Program-made: the position numbers and the translations under genes
Notes under the pieces: generated by a model
Database searches by the model: none
Seen by the model: the letters and a program-made list of their open reading frames with translations, nothing else
Told to the model about the DNA's origin: nothing
Shown: in pieces, positions 7,413 to 15,389 of the stretch
How the letters are laid out: every line of letters begins with the position of its first letter
How positions within the stretch are numbered: position 1 is the first letter of the stretch
Assembly (NCBI GenBank): GCA_050330055.1
Contig: JBHJOF010000112.1
Location: 1 to 34,347, forward strand
Direction of reading: 5' to 3'
DNA length: 34,347 nt
Origin: JBHJOF01 sp050330055
Lineage (GTDB): Bacteria > Pseudomonadota > Alphaproteobacteria > Kiloniellales > JAKSDN01

Positions 7413-7931
7413 ATGAAGAGCATTGTCGTTTTGGGGCTGAGCGCCATTGCCCTGACCGCCTGCATGGGCCGGGAGCCCAACCCTGTCGCCGTGCAGAGCG
7501 AGCGCGACCACAGCCTGTCCTGCCTGGTGCTGGAGGCCGAGCGGGAGGGCAACTGGGAGCGTTTGCGCTACCTGCGCCGGGAGCAGGACGGCTCCGAGGA
7601 CATGAACATCGTGGTCGGCTCGTTCGCCGCCGCCGTCTTCCCGCCCGCCCTGGTCGCCACCGACGTGTCCGATGCCGAAGTGGTGGAGATGCGCGCCCTG
7701 CGGCAGCGCAACGACCACATCGAGAATCTGCGCGTGGTCAAAGGTTGCATCACGGAGCCTTTGGTGCCGCAGGGCTACACTGCCGTCGAGCGCGGCCAGG
7801 ACAGCTTTCAGGACGCCGAGGGCCGGACCTTCTCGCTGCGCTCCAGCACCTACATCTACGGCCGGGCGCCCGCCACCGCCGTCGGCGCGCCGGCGCAGCA
7901 GGTCGATCTGACTGACACGTCGCAAAACTAG
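7413..7931 (+). CDS. Putative lipoprotein, unknown function
   Basis: 172 aa. The N-terminus is a lipoprotein signal with lipobox LTAC, so lipidation at Cys17 and membrane anchoring are expected. The ATG at 7413 follows AGAGGA with a 6-nt spacer. The body has two further Cys (about residues 36 and 112) that may pair, and a hydrophobic stretch (VVGSFAAAVFPPALVA). No family is recognised. The body is acidic and probably periplasmic. Confidence 0.7.
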   Translation: MKSIVVLGLSAIALTACMGREPNPVAVQSERDHSLSCLVLEAEREGNWERLRYLRREQDGSEDMNIVVGSFAAAVFPPALVATDVSDAEVVEMRALRQRNDHIENLRVVKGCITEPLVPQGYTAVERGQDSFQDAEGRTFSLRSSTYIYGRAPATAVGAPAQQVDLTDTSQN

Positions 7932-8733
7932 CCCCACCTGGCCGGAAGCGCGGGAACTCCCGAAGAATGTGTGCACACGCTAATAGGGAACAGGGTTAAC
8001 GGCTCTCATTCCCTATGGCTGCCGGTCTTGATATATGCTACCGTAATTCACAGAAAAAAAGTGGCCAACTGAGGGGCCGCGACCGAGTGAAGTTGAGTGA
8101 ACCGACGTTCGTCCTGCTGTTGGAAAGAAGGGGACCGGAGGCTTCCGCGATGGCATTGCTCGGCAATGCTGCCTTGCGCACGAAGATGCGATGCAGGAGC
8201 ACGCTGAATCTCATCCGCGACGACATGTTCTAGCGGAGTGAAGGCTCATTCGGTTGGGGGCCGAGGAGCATGGAGAAGCATCGAAGCCAGGCACGAGAAT
8301 ATTTGCAAAGGCTGTGGCTATATCCGGCCTTGTCCGGGCCCTTAGCGTCGTCCGGGCTCATAGCGACATTCTCTCGATTCCCGTTATTGGCGTCGCCCTG
8401 TCGCCCAGTCCGGAAATCTTCCCGCTGCGCCCCCCTCGTCGTTTCCCTAGCCGGCAATGATGCCGCTCTCCGGCGCACGTCCGGCGGGTGTGGGAGGCAA
8501 TGGTCAAGATCGCCCCTCACGAGGCGGTCCAGAGCGTCGATCGCAGGCTCGGAGCGCTCGAGCTCATGCACCGCGACCGCGAAGGCTTCCGCAATCCGCC
8601 GACAATCCAACAGGCAGATGTCGCCGTCCCGGCTGAGCGCGGAGCTGAACCATCGTTTCGACAACAGGGCAATACGGCTGCCCCTGTCTGGCCATGACAC
8701 CAGGGGCAATCGGCTGGCAGAGGAGACAGGAGC
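7932..8733. other. Intergenic stretch before the sulfotransferase unit
   Basis: About 800 bp without a convincing gene. Open frames on both strands (for example 8270-8737 plus and 8230-8802 minus) have no ribosome binding site and no recognisable protein. The only reading with plausible initiation signals is the short one at 8087-8233, described separately. An AT-rich spot (TTGATATATGCTACCG near 8028-8043) could be a promoter. The stretch may contain decayed DNA at the left edge of an acquired island. Confidence 0.5.
8087..8233 (+). CDS. Possible small protein upstream of the sulfotransferase unit
   Basis: A GTG at 8087 follows GAGGGG by 10 nt and opens a 48-aa frame. An internal ATG at 8150 follows GGAGG (8137-8141) by an ideal 8 nt and would give 27 aa, ending in LIRDDMF. 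The sequence is basic in the middle with one Cys. It resembles no family. If the ligase downstream works on a ribosomal peptide this is the best-placed candidate substrate, but that is speculation. Confidence 0.22.
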   Translation: MKLSEPTFVLLLERRGPEASAMALLGNAALRTKMRCRSTLNLIRDDMF

Positions 8734-9444
8734 ATGAGTCTTCTGGTCAGCAATCTGAAGAGGGCATGGGAAGTCCGACAGCCAAGCGGGATTCTGTGTC
8801 ACAGATTCAAGTTCATCTACTTTCCAGTCTCAAAAGCCGGCGGCTCCAGCACGAAAATCATGATCGCCGAGATGGAGGGGCTGCCAATAACCGGCAACCC
8901 CCACAATGCGGTCCCGTTCGAGTGGGTTAGAGCGAAGGATTTGGACCGATATCCTGACTACAAGCGGTTCGCGATCGTCAGGAATCCCTGGGCGCGGATC
9001 CTTTCCTGCTACAGGGACAAGGTCTACTGGCAGCGTCTGGAAAGTGGCGAGATCATTCGACGGCAGAAGATCTTTGCCGGCTTCGCCAGGTACAACAGGC
9101 TGCTCCGACGGGAGCTGTTCCATCCGAACATGACCTTCGACGAATTCGTGCGGATCGTAGCAAGGATCCCCGACGTCTTCTCCGACAGGCACTTCCGATC
9201 GCAGCACAAGGAGTTCTGCCAATCGAACGGCACGCCTTTCGTGGAGCACCTCATACGGATGGAAGCCTATCAAGAGCAGATGCAGTCGTTCCTATCGAGC
9301 GTGGGCGCAGACGGCTTTGATATCAAGCACGAGCACAAGACGCGAAAATCTAAGCGCTCCGAGCAGTTCGACGACGAGCTGGCAGGGATCGTAGCGCGGC
9401 GCTACCGGCGGGACATCGAGTTGCTCCACTACGCAGGGCCCTAA
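8734..9444 (+). CDS. Sulfotransferase family protein (Sulfotransfer_2-like)
   Basis: 236 aa. The 5'-phosphosulfate loop is YFPVSKAGGSSTK (about 29-41) and the 3'-phosphate site is the RNPWARILSCYRDK stretch (83-96). Both match carbohydrate-type sulfotransferases that move sulfate from PAPS to a hydroxyl or amine. There is no signal peptide or transmembrane segment, so it is probably cytoplasmic, unlike the Golgi enzymes. AGGAG at 8721-8725 lies 8 nt before the ATG. It is followed after 43 nt by the ligase gene, with two small hairpins (9444-9457 and 9456-9469) between them. Base composition is lower in GC than the surroundings, suggesting transfer. The acceptor is unknown. Confidence 0.85.
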   Translation: MSLLVSNLKRAWEVRQPSGILCHRFKFIYFPVSKAGGSSTKIMIAEMEGLPITGNPHNAVPFEWVRAKDLDRYPDYKRFAIVRNPWARILSCYRDKVYWQRLESGEIIRRQKIFAGFARYNRLLRRELFHPNMTFDEFVRIVARIPDVFSDRHFRSQHKEFCQSNGTPFVEHLIRMEAYQEQMQSFLSSVGADGFDIKHEHKTRKSKRSEQFDDELAGIVARRYRRDIELLHYAGP

Positions 9445-9487
9445 CAGGGTCCCCTGTCACTTTGGTGACGAACAGCTGGAGGCAGGC

Positions 9488-11248
9488 ATGTATGCCAAGG
9501 TCAAAATCATACTGGGCGATCCAGCCGTCCGTACGGTCGAACGAAGCCATGCAGCCTGGTTCGTCTCCGGAGCGACCGCTTGCGTTGTTAATCGACTACG
9601 AGATCCTGGTCGTGGTGGACAGGAGGAACGAGAAATCTGCCTTGAAGCCGGTGATGTTTCCATCATCAAGGTCATGCATGATGACGCGGGGACTCCCGTA
9701 GAAGTAACGCTGTACCGCGGCCTCTCCTCGTCCCACCTGATCTTCATAGCTATGAGCCGCTCGAACGGCGAGATCGTCATATCAGATAGCTTTCGTGCAA
9801 TCATGGCGGCGCTGCCGCCAAGCATGCGGTCGCCGTCCGACGAGGTGATTGTCGATCACTTCCTGTTCGGAAACGTGTCTGGAACGAACACCTATTCCAG
9901 CTGCGTTAAGCGCATAGCGCATGGCTCAAAGTTGACCGTCAACCTCAAGACAGGAGCGGTGCAAAACTCGTTCTTCGACAAGGTACCTTTGAGCGAAGCC
10001 GAGCTAACCGCAGACCACTATCTTGAAGCCATCGACCGCAATCTCAAGCGGTTTGCCAGCGACCACGTCACCTCGGCTAACTCCGCCGTTCTGTTTTCTG
10101 GCGGAGTCGACTCAGCTCTGCTGGGCTGTTACATCGGCCCCTCATTGTCCTACCTTAACATGCGGACCCATCCGACCACCTTCAATGCACGGCTCGAGCA
10201 GCAATATTGCGATGACGCCGCTGCATTGCTCGGGGTGAGAAGCGAGGTGCTCTACGAGGAACCGAAGGACTATCCAGACCAGCTATGCGCTTGCATCGAC
10301 TCTCTTGGGTCTCCGCCGCAGGCGTTGCACATGGTTTGGTTCGATGACGCCTTCCGACGGACAGACTACGACACGTACTTCGTGGCAGAACGAGCCGATG
10401 CCCTCTTTGGACACGGCGGGCGAATCGCGCGGTTCGCCTCGCACTTCACGTCACCGGTAGCCTTTCAGCTCTTGCGCTTGGCAACGGCCGTGCTGCCCCC
10501 GTCAAACAGACTCAAGTGGCAGCATATCTTGCCCGCGGCGCAGAAGCTTAGAGAACAGCCGCAATCGGCCTATGGCTATGCGGCGCAGACGTCAATGTGG
10601 ACGACGCCCGAGTTGGTTTGGAGAATGTTTCCTGCCAACCTGATCGAGGAACGAATCAAAGCCCGACTTCAGTACATGCTCGATAGGGTCGAGCTTCCAA
10701 CGCACTACGAGAGTCAGTTTCACCGCCACATAGAGCTGGCACAGTGGACCGACTACTTCTGCGAGGATACTTTGTCGCTGTACCGGCAGTGTGCCCACGC
10801 TAACGGCAAGACGCTCCTATCGCCGTTCTTGAATGCGGACCTGTTGCGTATCGTTGCCAGGGTGCCGGCTGACTGCCGATACATCAAGGACGGGCAAGGC
10901 AAGTACCTGCTCAAGCGTCTGCTCAAGATGAAGTTGCCGGAGTATCAGGTGAACAAGCGCAAGGCTTTCCCTGAAATGCCGTTCAGCCTGCTCTACCCCA
11001 ATGGGACACTGAACGGCATCTGGGAGCGTTATGACCTTCCCGACTTCATCGACGGGGACGTGCGCGACGAGATCTTGTCCAATCCTCACCTGGTGACTTG
11101 GCAGGCCGTCAAGTACGCCATGTGGGAGAAAGAAATTCGAGCGGCGGCCGAACTGCAGTTGCCTTCAACGTCGGCAATCGTCGAATACGACTTGAGGACG
11201 CCCATCTCAGCCCGCCCTCTCAGGCGCCTCCACAGGCTTCCCCACTAG
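9488..11248 (+). CDS. Asparagine-synthetase-like ATP-dependent ligase without glutaminase Cys
   Basis: 586 aa. The synthetase domain is clear: PP-loop SGGVDS at 204-209, and near the C-terminus GKYLLKRLLK followed by NKRKAFPEMP, typical of AsnB-type enzymes. The N-terminal domain (about 1-170) has the strand pattern of a class II glutaminase, but there is no Cys at position 2, so glutamine hydrolysis is not expected. That state is shared by lasso-peptide cyclases and beta-lactam or carbapenam synthetases, which adenylate a carboxylate and form an internal amide. GGAGG (9478-9482) is 5 nt before the ATG. It forms one unit with the sulfotransferase. Low GC (29 of 60 bases G or C in 10621-10680) suggests acquisition. 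Product unknown. Confidence 0.8.
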   Translation: MYAKVKIILGDPAVRTVERSHAAWFVSGATACVVNRLRDPGRGGQEEREICLEAGDVSIIKVMHDDAGTPVEVTLYRGLSSSHLIFIAMSRSNGEIVISDSFRAIMAALPPSMRSPSDEVIVDHFLFGNVSGTNTYSSCVKRIAHGSKLTVNLKTGAVQNSFFDKVPLSEAELTADHYLEAIDRNLKRFASDHVTSANSAVLFSGGVDSALLGCYIGPSLSYLNMRTHPTTFNARLEQQYCDDAAALLGVRSEVLYEEPKDYPDQLCACIDSLGSPPQALHMVWFDDAFRRTDYDTYFVAERADALFGHGGRIARFASHFTSPVAFQLLRLATAVLPPSNRLKWQHILPAAQKLREQPQSAYGYAAQTSMWTTPELVWRMFPANLIEERIKARLQYMLDRVELPTHYESQFHRHIELAQWTDYFCEDTLSLYRQCAHANGKTLLSPFLNADLLRIVARVPADCRYIKDGQGKYLLKRLLKMKLPEYQVNKRKAFPEMPFSLLYPNGTLNGIWERYDLPDFIDGDVRDEILSNPHLVTWQAVKYAMWEKEIRAAAELQLPSTSAIVEYDLRTPISARPLRRLHRLPH

Positions 11249-11262
11249 CCGCCGCAAGGCGG
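11249..11262 (+). terminator. Possible weak terminator hairpin after the ligase gene
   Basis: Directly after the TAG stop, CCGCC and GGCGG pair around a GCAA tetraloop. There is no T tract, so it may serve as an mRNA 3' end stabiliser rather than an intrinsic terminator. Confidence 0.25.
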
Positions 11263-11416
11263 CGGGTCGCGCGCCACGGCGCCCCGCCTCAGCCTGCCTC
11301 GGCTCGCTTGCGGTGCCGGAAGCAGCCTCAGGACTACAGGACGCGACCAACCGCCCGACCTCGCGACAGGCCGCGGGGCCCGCCAACCAACGACCCAGTC
11401 CCTAGCCCGCGGCCGA

Positions 11417-11959
11417 CTACTCGGATCGCGATTTCCTGGGATTGGCGCTCGCCAGGTCGGAGGGCGCTGCGCCGGGCGCAGTGTGGCCCGTCACCTTGGG
11501 CGGCGGCGCCGGAGGCGGGGCGGCATAGAACATCCGATCCGCCTGCTCGATGTCCTTCTGCTGCGGCGAGAGGCGAACCTGCACGGTGCCGCCCTCGGCT
11601 TCCGCGGCACGCTGGGCCTCGTGCAGCTGGCGCGCCACCTGCTCGTCCCAGGGCAGCACGTAGGAGCGTGGCTCCTCGCTGTCCGGACGCTGGACCCAGA
11701 GGTAGATTGCTACGTCCTCCTTCATCTGGGCGGCGATCACCGTGGTCTCGTCGGCCTTCGGCGGCGTCCACTCGAGCGCGATCGGCTTCGGCCGGCTAAG
11801 CAAGGTGACCAGCGAGAAGTAGCCCGTCGGCAGGGCCAGCGCCGCAATCGCGAGGGCGGCGACCTTCACGGCCAAGCGGTGGTGCGACCAGATTCCGATA
11901 TTGGTCAAGATCGCCACCAAAGCTGCGACGAGGCCGAAGAGCAAAAGCAGATCCAACAT
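11417..11959 (-). CDS. Two-TM membrane protein of the ExbB/ExbD-like operon
   Basis: 180 aa. Two hydrophobic helices (about 2-22 and 30-54) are followed by a soluble part containing IYLWVQRP (85-92), which echoes DLWVQAP in the protein encoded just upstream. The C-terminus is Pro/Ala-rich and probably disordered. Its ATG (11957-11959) overlaps the TAA of the upstream gene by one base, so translation is coupled. It is the third gene of a minus-strand operon. No known family is recognised; a shared fold with its partner's periplasmic domain is an inference from the motif. Confidence 0.65.
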   Translation of the reverse strand: MLDLLLLFGLVAALVAILTNIGIWSHHRLAVKVAALAIAALALPTGYFSLVTLLSRPKPIALEWTPPKADETTVIAAQMKEDVAIYLWVQRPDSEEPRSYVLPWDEQVARQLHEAQRAAEAEGGTVQVRLSPQQKDIEQADRMFYAAPPPAPPPKVTGHTAPGAAPSDLASANPRKSRSE

Positions 11960-12561
11960 TACGATGCTCCGCCGCGCAGGGCCTTCGGCGTGTCGTGCAC
12001 GCTGCCCGGCACCAACCGGCCTTCCTCGCTCAGCTCGAAGCGGAAGACCGTCAGCTCCTCGCCGAGGCGAGTCAACGTCACCTTCTTGGACAGCAGCTGC
12101 TTGGCCGATTCTTCCGGCCGCCGCTTGAGGCTGACCACGACCGCGACCGGCACCGGATAGACCTTGGCCGCGTTGCTATAGAGATGCAGGTTGACCGTGT
12201 AACCGCCCGCCGGAATGCCGCGGCTGAACGACACCTCGTAGTTCATGTCGGTAAAGTCGCCCTTCTTGCCAAGATCGTCGCGCAGCAGATTGAAGGTCGC
12301 GTCACCCTTGTTCGAGTAGCCGACGGGGCTGCCGCCCGGGGCCTGGACCCAGAGGTCGACGTCAGCGTCGATGTCGTCCGGCCAGCGGATCTCGACGATC
12401 ACGTTGCCCGGGCTGCTGCTCTCGTCGTCGGCCTTGGCGGGCGGGTTGAGATGCGGCAACAGAAGCAGGACGACGGCGACGAAGCCTGCCAAGGCGAGCA
12501 TGATGACATCGCGGAAAACCGTGTCGCTGCTGTCGCCATCAAATTGATCAAGCCCCTGCAT
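11959..12561 (-). CDS. ExbD/MotB-like single-pass protein with DUF2135/YfaP-like domain
   Basis: 200 aa. The cytoplasmic N-terminus leads into one TM helix (about 19-37) that begins FRDVIML, with Asp18 at the place where ExbD (FIDVML) and MotB carry their ion-binding Asp. The periplasmic part (about 52-150) has DVDLWVQAPGG, GYSNKG and an AGGYTVNLHLYSN strand, resembling the YfaP/DUF2135 beta-sandwich. It has no OmpA peptidoglycan-binding domain. The ATG at 12561 lies inside the end of the channel gene (14-nt overlap) with GGAG 6 nt upstream; a TTG at 12573 is a less likely start. Partner of the MotA/ExbB-type subunit encoded just before it. Confidence 0.65.
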   Translation of the reverse strand: MQGLDQFDGDSSDTVFRDVIMLALAGFVAVVLLLLPHLNPPAKADDESSSPGNVIVEIRWPDDIDADVDLWVQAPGGSPVGYSNKGDATFNLLRDDLGKKGDFTDMNYEVSFSRGIPAGGYTVNLHLYSNAAKVYPVPVAVVVSLKRRPEESAKQLLSKKVTLTRLGEELTVFRFELSEEGRLVPGSVHDTPKALRGGAS

Positions 12562-13303
12562 TGAGCTCTCCAAACTCGACCAGGCCGGTGATCAGCTTGA
12601 CCGTGCCGGTCGCCAGCAGCTGATAGTTGGCAAGCAGCCAGAGGTTCAGGACCGAGCCCACCAGGGTGGTGTAGAGCGCGGTCGACATGCCGTCGATCAT
12701 GGTGGAAACCATCGGGCCGATGGCGCTGACGTCCGCCGCCTGCTCCGGATTGACCCCGGAGAGGGCGATGACGAAGCCGACCACGGTCCCGATCAGGCCC
12801 AAAAGCACCAGGCTGTTGGCGATTTGCTTCACCAAGGTGATGCGCTGCGACAGCTTGAGGCGCTGGGCCGAGGCCAGCAGGTTCCGGCTCTCGCCGTGGG
12901 CGCCGCGCAGCAGCGCAAGGTAGTCGGCCGCCCGCGACTGCATCAGGGGATCGAAGCTGCGAAGCTGGTCAAGGTCCCGGCTGGTCTGCTTGACGCGGAT
13001 GGCGCAAAACGCCAGGCCGCCGAGAAAGACCGCGAATATGATTGCCGATAAATGGGTCTGGTCGGCGCTCCAGATCAGTTCGATCAGGCCGAACGAGTAC
13101 GCCACGGCCAGCAGGGCGAAGCCCACGAGGTTCAGCAAGCCGAAACGGAGCAGCAGCAGCGAGCGGCGCTCATCGGCGGTGCCGTTGCGCACCTTCGACA
13201 TCATCCAGGCGATATGCTCGCCTGCAGTCTCTTCGCGGTCTGGGACGGTGGGGGCCTGCGGCGCTTCGTTACCCTTCACATCCGGCGCCAATACGTATGC
13301 CAT
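12548..13303 (-). CDS. MotA/TolQ/ExbB-type proton channel family protein
   Basis: 251 aa with four hydrophobic segments (about 54-75, 86-103, 162-183 and 205-228). The last two carry the family signature: LVLLGLIGTVVGFVIALSG, and MIDGMSTALYTTLVGSVLN with Thr residues lining the pore. Such proteins form the pentameric stator around a dimer of ExbD/MotB-like subunits and use ion flow to drive movement in the periplasm. The ATG at 13303 follows GGAG by 9 nt; an upstream ATG at 13321 has no ribosome binding site. It is first in a three-gene operon whose two partners are unusual. Confidence 0.8.
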   Translation of the reverse strand: MAYVLAPDVKGNEAPQAPTVPDREETAGEHIAWMMSKVRNGTADERRSLLLLRFGLLNLVGFALLAVAYSFGLIELIWSADQTHLSAIIFAVFLGGLAFCAIRVKQTSRDLDQLRSFDPLMQSRAADYLALLRGAHGESRNLLASAQRLKLSQRITLVKQIANSLVLLGLIGTVVGFVIALSGVNPEQAADVSAIGPMVSTMIDGMSTALYTTLVGSVLNLWLLANYQLLATGTVKLITGLVEFGELNAGA

Positions 13304-14254
13304 AAAGCTGGTCTCCAGCATTGCGGGAGCCCGGCTAGGCGCGATCTCTTGAGGGTTCCTCGCCTCTATCTTGCCGCGCCCGAAGCACCCTTTCCTCATA
13401 GATCAGATGCTGACGGGCCCACGCGCGTTACGTTAAAACAAGGCGTTGCAGTGTCTCGTGCATCTTCCAGCGACGCCTGCATCGCAGCGCGATGACTTCA
13501 CTTTGACGGGGAGTGGTTAACAATCGTTTACTGTGCGATGCTTCCTGAGCAGGCACCGAGCCGATTGCCACCCTCCATTTCAGACCGGCGACTCACCGCC
13601 GACATCTCACCTGGCCAAAGTTGGACGCCTTAACGCAATTCCTATGCCATTCGCATCAGCCGGCCTTTGCCGCGTTCGGTCGCGAGGCTTTGCCAGGTCA
13701 TCAAGCTGCTGCCGAAACCCAACATTGCCTTTGACTTACCTTCATATGCGGTCGCCGGACGGGGACCAAAGTGACGCCCATCACCTCTCACCGACACGTC
13801 AACGGCCGTGATCCTAGGCAGTTTCGCGCCGCCCGACAGAAGACACAGGGCCGTGCCTGCCCAAAAAATGAGCAGGGCGTCCTGGAAGGCCGCCCCGCTT
13901 TGAGGAACCGAGCAGGCCAATGGCCCGCTTGCAGGCGCAAGCAAGCCGGGCGGCCGTTCGACCCTTTCCTCACGGTCACGTCTTCCTGGGCGACTCAATC
14001 TTGCTGAGCTGTGACACCACGGACACAGTCGCCGTCGCCCCTTGGGTCGTTCTGTTTCGCCAGGTTTAGTTCGGTTTAGTCAGCGGGTCGTGAAGGCAGC
14101 CCCCTGCCCGGGCCATTTGCCTGCTCCGGCGTATAGGAGCTTGTGTGATCGCTTCAATCAGGTGCCCAGGCGCCACCGCACGCCAGCGCTTGACGGGATC
14201 TCCAGCGCGGCGCCAAGCGACCGGTCGGTGCCGAGCGCCGCCAAGGATGAGCGG
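13304..14254. other. Long intergenic region, no supported gene
   Basis: About 950 bp between an operon read leftward and a PilZ gene whose 3' end faces it. Open frames here (for example 13533-13811 plus and 13642-13998 minus) are Pro/Arg/Ser-rich with no ribosome binding site and no family. The right-hand part must hold the promoter of the ExbB-like operon; GTTAAC at 13515 and GTTTAC at 13525 are candidate half-sites only. Confidence 0.5.
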
Positions 14255-14605
14255 TCAGGCTTCGCTGGTCTTGGCGAGGAGCGACTTCAGGAGCCGCGTC
14301 TGTTCCGGGGTCAGCGACAGATAGCGCACACCGAGCGAGCCTCGCTTGGTCGACACGCGGACGATCTCGACCTCGATGCATTCCTCGGGAAAGCCTTCCT
14401 GACCGAGAAAGCGCAGGGAGGCCCGTTGCCCACGCTCGGGCCCGAGCTCGCCATCGATCATCATCTCGATCTGTCCCGTGCCGATACCGCCCAGGCTGAT
14501 GTCGGTGACGGTGACCGGGAACTGGTCGAGAAGCGCAGGCAACATCACGCTGCTGCGCGGGAACCTGCGCCGCTCCTTGGCCATGGTATCGGCTGCCAGA
14601 TTCAT
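14255..14605 (-). CDS. PilZ-domain c-di-GMP-binding protein
   Basis: 116 aa, a single PilZ domain. Both parts of the c-di-GMP signature are present: RRFPR (Arg13 to Arg17) and DISLGG (Asp35, Ser37, Gly40). The rest fits the six-stranded barrel and a C-terminal helix. With no effector domain it probably acts through protein contact. The ATG at 14605 has only a weak AAAGG upstream; an ATG 21 nt further in would still keep both motifs. It is the first of three PilZ genes in the window. Confidence 0.85.
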   Translation of the reverse strand: MNLAADTMAKERRRFPRSSVMLPALLDQFPVTVTDISLGGIGTGQIEMMIDGELGPERGQRASLRFLGQEGFPEECIEVEIVRVSTKRGSLGVRYLSLTPEQTRLLKSLLAKTSEA

Positions 14606-14714
14606 GGTGCCAAGCCTTTCGCTGCCATGCCCCCACTACGATGCTCGGGGGCTGAGGGCATTATGGCGAGGCCAATCGTGTATAAATGGTTATTGCCGGC
14701 GAATGACCGCCTAC

Positions 14715-15131
14715 CTACTGACGGCGGCGCAGCATCACGAGCAGCTCATGACTGGCTACGGCCAGCGCGTGGCTCGGGTGCTTGTGACAGTAGGCGTCGA
14801 GCCATTCGAGCAGGAAGGTGCCGTCATAGGGATGCGTGATGTCCGGGCCCTTGTAGACGAACTCGTTGAACGCCGAGAGATAGCCGGCGACCCACATCTC
14901 GCTCTGCTTTGCCGAGCTGTTGCCGTTCCGCCGGTCCTCCAGCCAGCGGCTGCAGGCCAGCTCGCCGGAGCCGAAGATCCGGAAGCTGCCGGACGCATCG
15001 GCCGCCGATGCCGGGGGCGACACGAAGGCCCATAGGGCGGCAAACAGCATCGGCGCAAGCGCGGAGGCAGCGCTGAGCGACGCTAGGCGCGACCTGCGCC
15101 AATGTCCCAAAATTGCCACTTTGTTAACCAT
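14715..15131 (-). CDS. Small secreted protein, Rap1a/HdeA-like Cys pattern
   Basis: 138 aa. A basic N-terminus and a long hydrophobic segment end in PPASAADA, a good signal peptidase I site. The mature part contains ACSRWLEDR, a central WVAGYLSAFNEF and a late LDAYCHKHP, leaving two Cys that probably form a disulfide. Short periplasmic proteins with this pattern are common in Alphaproteobacteria, and some resemble the Rap1a/Tai fold. Function unknown. The ATG at 15131 has no clear ribosome binding site and sits inside a CtrA-like box, so the true start may be a GTG or TTG a few codons downstream. Confidence 0.55.
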   Translation of the reverse strand: MVNKVAILGHWRRSRLASLSAASALAPMLFAALWAFVSPPASAADASGSFRIFGSGELACSRWLEDRRNGNSSAKQSEMWVAGYLSAFNEFVYKGPDITHPYDGTFLLEWLDAYCHKHPSHALAVASHELLVMLRRRQ

Positions 15132-15139
15132 TCGTTAAC
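15124..15139. promoter_or_regulatory. CtrA-like box TTAA-N7-TTAAC
   Basis: TTAA at 15124 and TTAAC at 15135 are separated by exactly 7 bases (CCATTCG), the spacing of the full CtrA cell-cycle regulator site. The left half also matches the TTAACCAT form. It lies at the 5' end of the secreted-protein gene on the minus strand and could also control a short plus-strand transcript. Binding is inferred from the pattern alone. Confidence 0.5.
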
Positions 15140-15198
15140 CATATGCAACGATGTTAGAACCACTCTCCTTGCTTTGAACGCCTCCCTGTTCCGAACTT

Positions 15199-15230
15199 GC
15201 CCCGTCGTCTCGGCGGGGCATTCTTCTTTC
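15199..15230 (+). terminator. Intrinsic-terminator-like hairpin
   Basis: A 9-bp stem (GCCCCGTCG with CGGCGGGGC, one G-U pair) around a TCT loop is followed by ATTCTTCTTTC. No plus-strand gene ends just upstream, so it either ends a short untranslated transcript or is chance. Confidence 0.4.
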
Positions 15231-15389
15231 GCAGCGCAAGATCCCGGCCGACAAGTGTGCGTGGCAGGTCTTGCGAATCGTTTAAGCGCGCCTTCCGGCA
15301 CTCGCCTTAGACCCCTGGATCGTTAGCTGCTATGGTGGTGGCGAGCCCTCAGAGTCACCTCGCACCACACCACTTATGGGATTGGGACA

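Noticed and set aside
8230..8802. 190-codon minus-strand frame and 8270-8737 plus-strand frame before the sulfotransferase
   Set aside because: No ribosome binding sites, no family similarity, and they contradict each other; treated as non-coding.
8734..11248. Lasso peptide cluster
   Set aside because: A lasso-type ligase is conceivable, but no leader-binding protein, transglutaminase-like protease or clear precursor is visible, so the name is not used.
11417..13303. Zorya-type defence system (ZorAB)
   Set aside because: The channel subunit is short, the partner has no OmpA domain and no helicase or nuclease gene adjoins.
13642..13998. Minus-strand 118-codon frame in the long gap
   Set aside because: Low-complexity composition, no ribosome binding site and no recognisable domain.
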